Shown: positions 1-6,263, counted from the first letter of the stretch. The stretch: DNA of 6,960 nucleotides from an uncultured Gluconobacter sp. (GCA_937880175.1 CALFLO010000055.1:1-6960); one strand, 5' to 3'. Program-made: numbers and translations. Notes: generated by a model not told the origin, from the sequence alone.

Positions 1-119
1 GGCTGTTGCGTCCGGTCCGGACAGACAGCAAGATAAGGCAAAGTTCTGAAAATTCCATGCCATCAGGCCGTGGTGCACCCTGAAAGACACCGGGGGCGAA
101 CCCACGGTGGAGCCTTTCT
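1..119. other. Left flank with no assignable gene
   Basis: No gene can be supported here. One forward frame stays open from the window edge to a TGA at 47-49 and would give a 15-residue hydrophilic tail ending in QQDKAKF. This could be the C-terminus of an upstream gene, but the other two forward frames are also open at the edge (stops at 34-36 and 81-83), so the choice is undecidable without more sequence. A near-palindrome, GTCCGG-T-CCGGAC, lies at 10-22. No well-matched promoter for the gene starting at 120 was found; TTGCGT at 6-11 has only poor -10 candidates about 20 bases downstream. Confidence 0.3.
106..112 (+). promoter_or_regulatory. Ribosome binding site of the ABC exporter gene
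   Basis: GGTGGAG at 106-112 lies 7 bases before the GTG at 120. This supports the GTG start over the in-frame ATG at 141, which has no purine-rich sequence at a suitable distance. Confidence 0.6.
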
Positions 120-1958
120 GTGTCCGATACCGCACCCCTCATGACCCGCCAGCAGACGGAAGGCCGCAAGCAGGACGTGTCCTTCACCGAAGTCCTGTCT
201 TTCGTCTCCAGCCGCTGGCGCGCCCATCCCCTCCTGCTGTCGAAGACCCTTGGCGGTGTTGGTCTCGCCACGCTGGCCGATGTCTGCACACCCATTCTGG
301 CCGGGCGTCTGGTGGACGATATTTCCCGTCATGCCGCTGGTCCTGCTGTCGAGCAGAGCGCCGAACTGCTGCATCTGCGGGATGATGCGTTCCTCATGGT
401 CGCGGGGCTGATCATTCTGGGGCTGGTAGGGCTGTTCGGGCGGCGCTCGTCCTTTATCGGGATTTCGCATCTCACGCTTGCCATCATGCACCGCATTGCC
501 AATCAGGCTTTTGATCGTGTGCAGCGCTTTTCTACGGACTGGCATGCAAACAATTTCGCTGGCTCCACCGTCCGCAAGCTGACGCGCGGCATCTGGGCGA
601 TTGATACGCTCGACGATACGCTTCTGCTCCTGATCGCGCCGGAAGTGCTGGTTCTGGGGGGAACGACGGCCGTTCTGATGGTCCGCTCCCCGTTGATGGG
701 CTCGGTTCTGGCGGTCTCGGTCGTGCTGTTTGCATGGCTCTCCATCATGCTGACCCTGCGCTATGTCGCGCCCACCGCCCGGGCCTCCAATGAATGGGAC
801 ACGAAAATGGGGGCCGCGATGGCCGATGCCGTGACCTGCAATCAGGTCGTCAAGGCGTTCGGGGCGGAAAAGCGCGAGGATGCGCGTCTCGACAGGGTCG
901 TCCTCGGCTGGCGGGAACGGACCCTGACGACCTGGATCCGTGGGACCAACAGCGCCAATCTTCAGGCTCTGGCCTCTCTCGCCATGCGGATGCTGCTGAT
1001 CGGCCTTGCTGTCTGGCTATGGTGGGAGGGCAAGGCAGGTCCGGGTGACGTGGCGTATGTGCTGACGATGATGTTCCTCGTACAGGGTTATCTGCGCGAT
1101 CTGGGTCAGCAGGTCAGTCAGGTGCAGCGTTCGGTCAATGAAATGGAGGAGCTTGTGGCGATCTTCCGCCGCGATCCCGCCATTCAGGATGCTCCCGATG
1201 CGCAGAAAGCCCGCTTCACGACAGGTGCCATCTGCTTCGAGCATGTGGACTTCCAGTATCCCGGACAGACCAAGGCGCTTTATCATGATCTGAGCATCGA
1301 TATCGCGCCGGGCTCCCGCGTGGCGCTCGTCGGGCCGAGCGGGTCGGGCAAAACGACCCTGACCAAGCTGCTCCAGCGCCTCTATGACGTGAGCGGTGGC
1401 CGGATCGTGGTGGACGGGCAGGACATCGCGCATGTCACGCAGGAATCCTTGCGGTCTCACATCGCCATCGTCCCGCAGGAGCCGATCCTGTTTCACCGGA
1501 CGCTTGCGGAAAACATCGCCTATGCGCGCCCGGACGCCAGCCGTGCCGAGATCGAGGAAGCCGCCCGTTTCGCAAACGCGGCACCCTTCATCGAACGTCT
1601 GCCGGAGGGTTACGAAACCATGGTCGGGGAGCGTGGCGTGAAGCTCTCGGGCGGTGAGCGTCAGCGTGTCGCCATCGCGCGCGCCTTTCTGGCCGATGCG
1701 CCCATCCTGATCTTTGACGAAGCGACATCCAGCCTCGATTCCGAGTCCGAATCCCTTGTGCAGGACGCCATGCGCCGCCTCATGCAGAACCGGACCGTCA
1801 TTGTCGTGGCGCATCGTCTGTCCACGGTGATGGAACTGGATCGCATCCTTGTCTTCAGTCAGGGCGAGCTGAAGGAAGATGGTACCCATGCCGCGCTGAT
1901 CGCGCGGGACGGCGGGATCTACCGGCGTCTGTTCGAGCTTCAGTCGCTGGAAGCCTGA
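120..1958 (+). CDS. ABC exporter half-transporter (fused permease and ATPase, MsbA-like)
   Basis: This 612-residue inner-membrane exporter subunit would work as a dimer, using ATP to move a lipid, peptide or drug-like substrate outward; the substrate cannot be read from sequence. About six hydrophobic segments occur near residues 40-62, 91-108, 168-187, 192-214, 287-303 and 309-327. The C-terminal ATPase is complete: aromatic A-loop Y380, Walker A GPSGSGKTT at 405-413, Q-loop Q453, signature LSGGERQ at 509-515, Walker B ILIFDE at 529-534 with catalytic E534, D-loop SLD at 538-540 and switch H565. All catalytic residues are intact, so a self-sufficient homodimer is likely, and no partner half-transporter lies nearby. 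Length is typical for the MsbA/MdlB-type family. The GTG start at 120 has a good ribosome binding site; ATG at 141 is an alternative. The next gene on the strand begins 121 bases later, so co-transcription is possible but unproven. The family call is firm; the specific role is not. Confidence 0.93.
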   Translation: MSDTAPLMTRQQTEGRKQDVSFTEVLSFVSSRWRAHPLLLSKTLGGVGLATLADVCTPILAGRLVDDISRHAAGPAVEQSAELLHLRDDAFLMVAGLIILGLVGLFGRRSSFIGISHLTLAIMHRIANQAFDRVQRFSTDWHANNFAGSTVRKLTRGIWAIDTLDDTLLLLIAPEVLVLGGTTAVLMVRSPLMGSVLAVSVVLFAWLSIMLTLRYVAPTARASNEWDTKMGAAMADAVTCNQVVKAFGAEKREDARLDRVVLGWRERTLTTWIRGTNSANLQALASLAMRMLLIGLAVWLWWEGKAGPGDVAYVLTMMFLVQGYLRDLGQQVSQVQRSVNEMEELVAIFRRDPAIQDAPDAQKARFTTGAICFEHVDFQYPGQTKALYHDLSIDIAPGSRVALVGPSGSGKTTLTKLLQRLYDVSGGRIVVDGQDIAHVTQESLRSHIAIVPQEPILFHRTLAENIAYARPDASRAEIEEAARFANAAPFIERLPEGYETMVGERGVKLSGGERQRVAIARAFLADAPILIFDEATSSLDSESESLVQDAMRRLMQNRTVIVVAHRLSTVMELDRILVFSQGELKEDGTHAALIARDGGIYRRLFELQSLEA

Positions 1959-1973
1959 TACGGGAGCGGAAAG

Positions 1974-1996
1974 GGAAGGGTGCTTTGCATCCTTTC
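1974..1996 (+). other. Hairpin after the ABC exporter gene
   Basis: Bases 1974-1983 (GGAAGGGTGC) pair with 1987-1996 (GCATCCTTTC) in a continuous 10-base-pair stem with two G·U pairs and a TTT loop. It begins 16 bases after the stop codon. No T-run follows, so it is not a canonical intrinsic terminator. It could pause polymerase or protect the 3' end of the exporter message. The pairing is seen directly; the role is inferred. Confidence 0.4.
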
Positions 1997-1998
1997 AT

Positions 1999-2040
1999 GT
2001 CCGGCAGCGTTTCCCTCACACTGGATTTCTCGGGCCGGAC
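1999..2040. repeat. Seven-base inverted repeat GTCCGGC…GCCGGAC upstream of the amidohydrolase
   Basis: GTCCGGC at 1999-2005 is the exact reverse complement of GCCGGAC at 2034-2040, with 28 bases between. It fills the leader of the amidohydrolase gene and ends 39 bases before its start codon. It could fold in RNA or be a widely spaced protein site. The six-base core GTCCGG/CCGGAC also occurs as a near-palindrome at 10-22, upstream of the exporter gene. Chance is quite possible at this GC content. Confidence 0.3.
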
Positions 2041-2066
2041 GATGCGATGCCCGACGGGAGCCACAC

Positions 2067-2071
2067 AGGAG
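2067..2071 (+). promoter_or_regulatory. Ribosome binding site deciding the amidohydrolase start
   Basis: AGGAG at 2067-2071 lies 8 bases before ATG 2080. The earlier in-frame ATG at 2047 has no comparable site and would put 11 extra residues in front of an otherwise ideal signal peptide. The start is therefore set at 2080. Confidence 0.8.
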
Positions 2072-2079
2072 ACTGCTGC

Positions 2080-3459
2080 ATGACCATCCGTTCCGCCTTC
2101 GCCGCCCTGCTGCTTGCAACGCCCGCCGCTCTTGTTGTCGGGAGTGCGATGGCCGAGCCGGTGGCTTTCGAGCACGCGCGACTGATTGATGGAACGGGTT
2201 CCCTGGCGCAGCCGGATGCGACGGTTGTCATCAATAATGGCGAGATCATTTCCGTCGGTATTCCCGCCCCGGCCGACGCCCGGCATGTGGATCTGGCGGG
2301 CAAAACGCTCATGCCTGCCCTGATCAGCGACCATGTTCATGTCGGGCTCGTGAAGGGGACGGGGGCCAGCCGGGATAACTATACCCGCGCCAATATCCTC
2401 GCGGCCCTGAAGCAGTATTCCGATTATGGCGTTCTGACAGTCACGGCGTTGGGCCTGAACCGCTCACCGCTTTTCGATACGCTGCGTCAGGAGCAGCATG
2501 ACGGCCGCAATCCGGGCGCGGATCTGTATGGCGTGGATCAGGGCATTGGTGCGCCGGACGGTGTGCCTCCGGCAGCCATGGTCAAGGGCGTTGGTCCCGA
2601 TCAGGTCTTCCGCCCCACCACGCCCGAAGAAGCCCGCAAGGACGTGGACCAGATGATCGCGGAGCACACGGATCTGGTCAAAATCTGGGTGGACGATTTC
2701 CGCAATGACGTCCCCGACGGCAAGACCTATCCGATGATGCCGCCTGCGATCTATCAGGCCGTCATCGACGAAGCGCATCAGCACGGCACGCGGGTCGCTG
2801 TGCATATCCATGATCTTGCCGTCGCCAAGGCCATTGTCGCGTCAAAGGCCGATATCCTCGCCCATGGCGTGCGGGATCAGCCCGTCGATCATGATCTGAT
2901 CGCCGCGATGCTCCGGCAGGGGACCTGGTATATCGCGACGCTGGATCTGGACGAGGCCAACTATCTTTATGCCGAACAGCCCGAGCTGCTCTCCAATCCG
3001 TTCGTGCTGGCAGGTATCGATCCAGCCCTGCGTCGTCAGTTCACGGACCCGAAATGGCGCGCCGAGACGCTGGCCAAGCCTCTGACCAAGGCCTCTCATT
3101 ACGCGCTGTCCGTCAATCAGAAGAACCTTGCAGTTCTGTATCGTGCGGGCGTGAAGGTCGGTTTTGGGACGGATTCCGGGGCCGCGCCCACCCGTATCCC
3201 CGGTTTTGCCGAACATCGTGAGCTTTACCTGACGGTGCAGGCCGGGCTGTCACCCGTGCAGGCGATCAGTCTGGCGACGGGCAATGCCGCCGCCCTGATG
3301 CACCTGTCCGATCGTGGCGTGATCGCGCCGGGCCGGCGGGCTGATCTTCTGGTCGTGAACGGCAATGCGGATGAAAACATCGCCGCCGTGGACCAGATCG
3401 ATCAGGTCTGGCAGCGGGGCGCGCTTGTCAGCCATGGCCCCGTGCGTTCGAAAAACTGA
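2080..3459 (+). CDS. Exported metal-dependent amidohydrolase (imidazolonepropionase/prolidase-like)
   Basis: This is a 459-residue hydrolase of the amidohydrolase superfamily, expected to cleave an amide or related bond in a small molecule or dipeptide-like substrate. The substrate is unknown. The N-terminus is a Sec-type signal peptide: an Arg at residue 4, a hydrophobic stretch at 6-21 and an AMA motif with likely cleavage after A25, so the enzyme should act in the periplasm. Probable metal ligands are all visible: HxH at H85/H87, K201 (in VKIW, candidate carboxylated bridging lysine), H242 or H244 (VHIHD), H262 (AHG) and D365 (FGTDSG). The usual PGLID motif before HxH is altered to PALIS. 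The C-terminus has the expected GVIAPGRRADLLV stretch (residues 413-425), which returns to the small beta-sandwich. The start at 2080 is chosen from AGGAG at good spacing and the signal peptide. The gene follows the exporter by 121 bases and converges on the antiporter with a 7-base gap. The superfamily call is firm; subfamily and substrate are open. Confidence 0.9.
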   Translation: MTIRSAFAALLLATPAALVVGSAMAEPVAFEHARLIDGTGSLAQPDATVVINNGEIISVGIPAPADARHVDLAGKTLMPALISDHVHVGLVKGTGASRDNYTRANILAALKQYSDYGVLTVTALGLNRSPLFDTLRQEQHDGRNPGADLYGVDQGIGAPDGVPPAAMVKGVGPDQVFRPTTPEEARKDVDQMIAEHTDLVKIWVDDFRNDVPDGKTYPMMPPAIYQAVIDEAHQHGTRVAVHIHDLAVAKAIVASKADILAHGVRDQPVDHDLIAAMLRQGTWYIATLDLDEANYLYAEQPELLSNPFVLAGIDPALRRQFTDPKWRAETLAKPLTKASHYALSVNQKNLAVLYRAGVKVGFGTDSGAAPTRIPGFAEHRELYLTVQAGLSPVQAISLATGNAAALMHLSDRGVIAPGRRADLLVVNGNADENIAAVDQIDQVWQRGALVSHGPVRSKN

Positions 3460-3466
3460 GGAACCC

Positions 3467-4690
3467 CTATCCGGCGGTCTCGGGGCGCGAACGCCCTGAG
3501 ACCAGCCGGAACATCGGTCCCGTCAGGGTCGTGGAAATCACGGCCAGAACCATTAGCGATGCAAAAGCGAACTCCGAAATCATGCCATGGGCATGCAGGA
3601 TGGTCGCTGCCACGATTTCCATCAGCCCCTTGCACTGCAACAGGGAGCCGATCCCCAGCGCCTGCCGGTGCGTGAGGCCCGGTGCGGGCGGGAAGATCCA
3701 GACGGCCAGGATTTTCGTGACGATGGCAATCACGACCAGCAGTAGGGACGCCAGAACGGACGGCCAGGTCAGCGCATCGCCGTCGATCCGCAATCCGCTA
3801 TGGCCGAAGAACATCGGTGCCAGCCAGATCAGCGAGAACGTACCAACGGTCTCAACCGGCAGGCGACGCACCAAGCGCGGAGGCATGAGCGCGCCCGCGA
3901 AATAGGCGCCGATCAGTTCGTGCAGCCCCAGTTCGTGGCTCGCCCAGGATCCTGCGGCCAGATAGGCCGGAACCGCGGCCCAGATCACCCAGATCGGCGG
4001 ATTTTTCAGGTTTCGCGTGGCCCAGCTGCTCAGCAGCGCCATGCCGACGAGAAGCAGGACAGCCAGCCCCTCGAACCCGGTCCAGCCATGCAGGGCATCA
4101 GGCCCGCGTGCGGCAAACTGAAGAATGGCCAGCCCGATCCACAGAGCCGCATCGTCCACAACCGCAAGCTTCAGGGCAAGCTGCCCGACGGGGCGGTAGA
4201 CAGGCTCCAGTTCGCGCACGATTCCGATCAGGACCGGCAGCGCACTCACGGAAATGCACAGCCCGATCGCCATTGCGCCGATCCAGCCATTCCCGTGAGG
4301 GGCCTGCCAGCCATGCAATGGCAGGAAGAACAGCTTGACCAGAATGGTCCCGATGACGAACGGAATTCCCAGCGCCACGAGCGCTCCGCCCAGCAGGCGC
4401 CCGAGTGTCGGGGAGGGCAGGTTCGCGGCTTCTGGGGAGTGGGTCGGGTTCTGCCACATCTCCAGCCCGGCGGTGAACGCCAGAACCAGAACGGCCAGCC
4501 AGCCGATATAATCGCCGTAAAGCGAAGGAATTCCGACGGTTGAGGCTGGAAAATGCAGGACCGCCAGAAGAATGCCGACCAGAATGGGCAGGATGGCAAT
4601 CGGAATGGAGCGTCTGAGCAGCTGCCACAGTCCCCATGGAATAAGGACAAATATAAATGCATCCGCAAACAGTGCTGTCACATTCCCCAT
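3467..4690 (-). CDS. CPA2-type cation/proton antiporter (Kef/Nha-like membrane domain)
   Basis: This 407-residue inner-membrane protein is expected to exchange Na+ or K+ for protons. It is hydrophobic almost throughout, with roughly 12 membrane segments starting near residue 10. The family's two-aspartate ion site is visible as VVDDAALW (D179, D180), preceded by SVSALPVLIGIVREL (residues 147-161). Other Na+/H+-exchanger hallmarks are GAYFAGALMP (261-270), an APMFFGHSGLRID stretch (291-303), lysine K326 in IVTKILA and CKGLMEIV (353-360). The protein ends after the membrane domain with a short polar tail. It therefore lacks the cytoplasmic nucleotide-binding TrkA-N/RCK domain of full KefB/KefC proteins and is unlikely to be controlled that way. 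The ATG at 4690 has AGGGA 5 bases upstream. The gene has its own AT-rich upstream region and is separated from rdgB by a terminator, so it is probably transcribed alone. The ion preferred is not readable from sequence. Confidence 0.9.
   Translation of the reverse strand: MGNVTALFADAFIFVLIPWGLWQLLRRSIPIAILPILVGILLAVLHFPASTVGIPSLYGDYIGWLAVLVLAFTAGLEMWQNPTHSPEAANLPSPTLGRLLGGALVALGIPFVIGTILVKLFFLPLHGWQAPHGNGWIGAMAIGLCISVSALPVLIGIVRELEPVYRPVGQLALKLAVVDDAALWIGLAILQFAARGPDALHGWTGFEGLAVLLLVGMALLSSWATRNLKNPPIWVIWAAVPAYLAAGSWASHELGLHELIGAYFAGALMPPRLVRRLPVETVGTFSLIWLAPMFFGHSGLRIDGDALTWPSVLASLLLVVIAIVTKILAVWIFPPAPGLTHRQALGIGSLLQCKGLMEIVAATILHAHGMISEFAFASLMVLAVISTTLTGPMFRLVSGRSRPETAG
3479..3500 (+). terminator. 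Candidate 3' hairpin for the amidohydrolase transcript
   Basis: Bases 3479-3487 (CTCGGGGCG) pair with 3492-3500 (CGCCCTGAG) as a 9-base-pair stem around a CGAA loop, starting 20 bases past the amidohydrolase stop. The stem is continuous in rightward RNA, where G3482·U3497 is a wobble. In leftward RNA the same position becomes an A·C mismatch. The hairpin lies inside the 3' end of the antiporter coding region. No T-run follows, so efficient intrinsic termination is doubtful. It may instead be a 3' stabiliser or mere coding coincidence. Confidence 0.35.
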
Positions 4691-4731
4691 GACGATCCCT
4701 TTTTTGTTTCAGGTCCGGTCAGGGTAACATG

Positions 4732-4753
4732 AATCACAATTCCTGTGGTGATT
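4732..4753. repeat. Inverted repeat AATCAC-N10-GTGATT in the antiporter leader
   Basis: AATCAC at 4732-4737 and GTGATT at 4748-4753 are perfect inverted copies 10 bases apart. The 22-base span would begin at about the transcription start if the leftward promoter at 4761-4790 is real, a position typical of a repressor operator. Read rightward, the arm runs into six T's (4752-4757), so it also resembles a weak intrinsic terminator on the + strand, for which no gene lies immediately upstream. Both readings are inference. Confidence 0.4.
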
Positions 4754-4760
4754 TTTTATT

Positions 4761-4790
4761 ATTATGTAATATATAAATCTATGTTTGTAA
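4761..4790 (-). promoter_or_regulatory. Possible promoter of the antiporter gene
   Basis: Reading leftward, TTACAA (4790-4785) is followed after 18 bases by CATAAT (4766-4761), a five-of-six match to the -10 consensus; the -35 matches only three of six. It lies in a 50-base stretch (4748-4797) with 9 G/C bases. Because the stretch is so AT-rich, other -10 choices are possible. The location between the rdgB terminator and the antiporter start is what makes it credible. Confidence 0.4.
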
Positions 4791-4816
4791 TTTCTGGAGC
4801 GTCTGTTTGCGCAGAA

Positions 4817-4850
4817 AGGAAAACGCCGGACTTCCTCTTGAGAAATCCGG
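4817..4850 (-). terminator. Intrinsic terminator of the rph–rdgB transcript
   Basis: Reading leftward from 4850, CCGGATTTC pairs with GAAGTCCGG (ending at 4826) as a 9-base-pair stem with one G·U pair; a short inner extension is possible with one bulged base. After CG it is followed by TTTT at 4823-4820, then CCTTT. The stem starts 13 bases past the rdgB stop, exactly where a terminator is expected. It should end the rph–rdgB message before the antiporter promoter. Confidence 0.7.
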
Positions 4851-4862
4851 ATCCGTTTCAGT

Positions 4863-5462
4863 TTATGCAATAAAATCGTTCAGGAACTGCTTCAGGGCGC
4901 GTCCGCGATGACTGACGGCATTTTTTTCCGCGTCCGTCATTTGCGCAAACGTCCGGCTTTCACCTTCGGGTACGAACATCGGGTCATAACCATGCCCATG
5001 ATCGCCCCGTGGCGGCCAGACGATGCTGCCATGACATTCGCCCTGAACGGTCCGGGTTTCGCCATCCGGCCAGGCCAGACACAGGGCCGCGACGAAGAAC
5101 GCGCGACGATCCGGGTTGTCGCCCATCTCCCGATGGACGCGTCCCATCGCAATCTGCATGTCCTTGGTCGGGCCGCCCCAGCGCGCGGAATAAACGCCCG
5201 GACGGTTGTTCAGCGCTGAAACGCAGAAGCCGGAATCATCGGCCAGAGCGGGCAGGCCAGAAGCCCGGGCCGCTGCCAGCGCCTTGATGGCCGCATTGCC
5301 GGTGAAGGTCTCTTCCGTCTCTTCCGGTTCCGGCAGATCCAGTTCTGCGGCCGAGATCACGGTGATTCCGCTCTCGGCCAGCAGGGTGGAGAACTCGCGG
5401 AGCTTGCCGGCATTATGGCTGGCAAGAACGATTTTCGAACCGCGGGGAAGTGTCCGCATCAT
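4863..5462 (-). CDS. rdgB: XTP/dITP diphosphatase (RdgB/HAM1 family)
   Basis: This cytoplasmic housekeeping enzyme hydrolyses non-canonical purine triphosphates (dITP, XTP, ITP) to monophosphate and pyrophosphate, keeping deaminated bases out of DNA and RNA. At 199 residues it is full length for the family. Hallmarks are the nucleotide-binding SHNAGKLREF (15-24), the acidic metal site around EETEETF (47-53), ALADDSGF with candidate catalytic D75/D76 (72-79), the RPGVYSARWGG stretch (87-97), GHGYDPMF (156-163) and SHRGRAL (184-190). Its start overlaps the rph stop as ATGA (5459-5462), which suggests translational coupling. Two adjacent in-frame ATGs exist at 5462 and 5459; GGAG at 5468-5471 is 5 bases from the first and 8 from the second, so the true protein may be one residue shorter. 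A hairpin terminator follows the stop. No key residue is missing. Confidence 0.96.
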   Translation of the reverse strand: MMRTLPRGSKIVLASHNAGKLREFSTLLAESGITVISAAELDLPEPEETEETFTGNAAIKALAAARASGLPALADDSGFCVSALNNRPGVYSARWGGPTKDMQIAMGRVHREMGDNPDRRAFFVAALCLAWPDGETRTVQGECHGSIVWPPRGDHGHGYDPMFVPEGESRTFAQMTDAEKNAVSHRGRALKQFLNDFIA

Positions 5463-6181
5463 GCCGTCTCCAGTGCGCTTTTCTGGGCTTCGAACAGTCG
5501 GGTTGTACCGAGCTTCGCCAGTCGCAGAAGCTCGAAAAATTCGCTCTCCTGAAACGGTTTGTCCTCGGCCGTTCCCTGAATCTCGATGATGCCACCGTCT
5601 GCTGTCAGGACGAAATTCGTATCGGCCTGTGCGCTGCTGTCCTCGATATAATCCAGATCCAGCACGGCCCCGGCATTCGTCAGCCCGCAGGAAACAGCCG
5701 CGACCTGTGCGGTCAGGGCCTGCGACCGCTTCGCCTTTTTCAACGCCAGAGAGAGCGCCACCCAGGCCCCCGTGATGGAGGCGCAGCGCGTGCCGCCATC
5801 TGCATTCAGCACGTCACAGTCGAGCGTGATGGTCCGCTCCCCCAGCTTCTTCAGATCCACACAGGCCCGGAGCGAGCGGGCGATCAGGCGCTGGATTTCC
5901 TGCGTGCGGCCGGACTGCTTGCCCTTGGCGGCTTCGCGCTGGCCCCGGCTGTGTGTCGCTCGCGGAAGCATGCCGTATTCCGCCGTGATCCAGCCCTGTC
6001 CGTTGTTGCGCAGAAAGGGCGGAACGCGCTCTTCGATGGACGCCGTGCACAGGACTTCCGTCCCGCCGACGCGGATGAGGGCCGAGCCCTCGGCATGGCG
6101 GGCGAAGCCAGTTTCGATGGAAACAGCGCGAATTTCGTCCGGCGCACGCCCTGAAGGACGCTTGCCTGCGGTGTCAGTCAT
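5459..6181 (-). CDS. rph: Ribonuclease PH (tRNA 3'-end phosphorolytic exoribonuclease)
   Basis: RNase PH uses phosphate to trim nucleotides from the 3' ends of tRNA precursors and other RNAs, normally as a hexamer of dimers. The 240-residue product matches the usual length. Diagnostic stretches are RPSGRAPDEIR (8-18), GWITAEYGMLPRAT (63-76), the phosphate-binding region GKQSGRTQEIQRLI with R92 (87-100), NADGGTRCASITGA with T131/R132 (126-139) and the metal-site segment LDYIEDSSAQADTN with D181 and D187 (176-189). The GTAE motif at 203-206 is also present. The start is ATG 6181, with AGGA at 6191-6194 nine bases upstream; the open frame continues back into hrcA, but that extension has no family similarity. 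The gene is intact, unlike the frameshifted copy in E. coli K-12. It overlaps rdgB by 4 bases and diverges from hrcA. Confidence 0.96.
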   Translation of the reverse strand: MTDTAGKRPSGRAPDEIRAVSIETGFARHAEGSALIRVGGTEVLCTASIEERVPPFLRNNGQGWITAEYGMLPRATHSRGQREAAKGKQSGRTQEIQRLIARSLRACVDLKKLGERTITLDCDVLNADGGTRCASITGAWVALSLALKKAKRSQALTAQVAAVSCGLTNAGAVLDLDYIEDSSAQADTNFVLTADGGIIEIQGTAEDKPFQESEFFELLRLAKLGTTRLFEAQKSALETA

Positions 6182-6263
6182 GTAAAAAGATCCTGTGGCC
6201 GAATATGTCCCGCCTCTACCGCGTTTGACGTGAAGGCATCCAGCCCCGACAGTTGGTTTTACC
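6182..6263. promoter_or_regulatory. Divergent control region between rph and hrcA
   Basis: These 82 bases must hold start signals for both genes unless one is transcribed from within its neighbour. Rightward, TTGACG at 6225-6230 is a five-of-six -35 match, but the best -10 at 17 bases (GACAGT, 6248-6253) is poor and would leave a leader of only a few bases before hrcA. Leftward, CATATT at 6207-6202 is a fair -10 with no good -35. No CIRCE element (TTAGCACTC-N9-GAGTGCTAA) and no clear heat-shock sigma promoter are visible. Confidence 0.35.

Noticed and set aside
63..545. Leftward open frame of 160 codons covering the exporter start
   Set aside because: Low-complexity polar product, no family signature, and it overlaps the conserved membrane domain of the exporter.
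1017..1889. Long leftward open frame (290 codons) opposite the ABC exporter
   Set aside because: It lies wholly antisense to the conserved ATPase domain, has no recognisable family features and is the usual GC-rich mirror of a real gene.
2047..2079. Earlier ATG at 2047 as amidohydrolase start
   Set aside because: No ribosome binding site, and it would place 11 polar residues before a textbook signal peptide that begins at ATG 2080 behind AGGAG.
3800..4543. Rightward open frame (247 codons) opposite the antiporter
   Set aside because: Its product is an implausible Gln/Arg/Pro-rich sequence without domains, while the opposite strand has a complete antiporter.
6182..6262. Inverted copies GTAAAA (6182-6187) and TTTTAC (6257-6262) at the edges of the rph–hrcA gap
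   Set aside because: Six-base low-complexity arms 69 bases apart are easily explained by chance.
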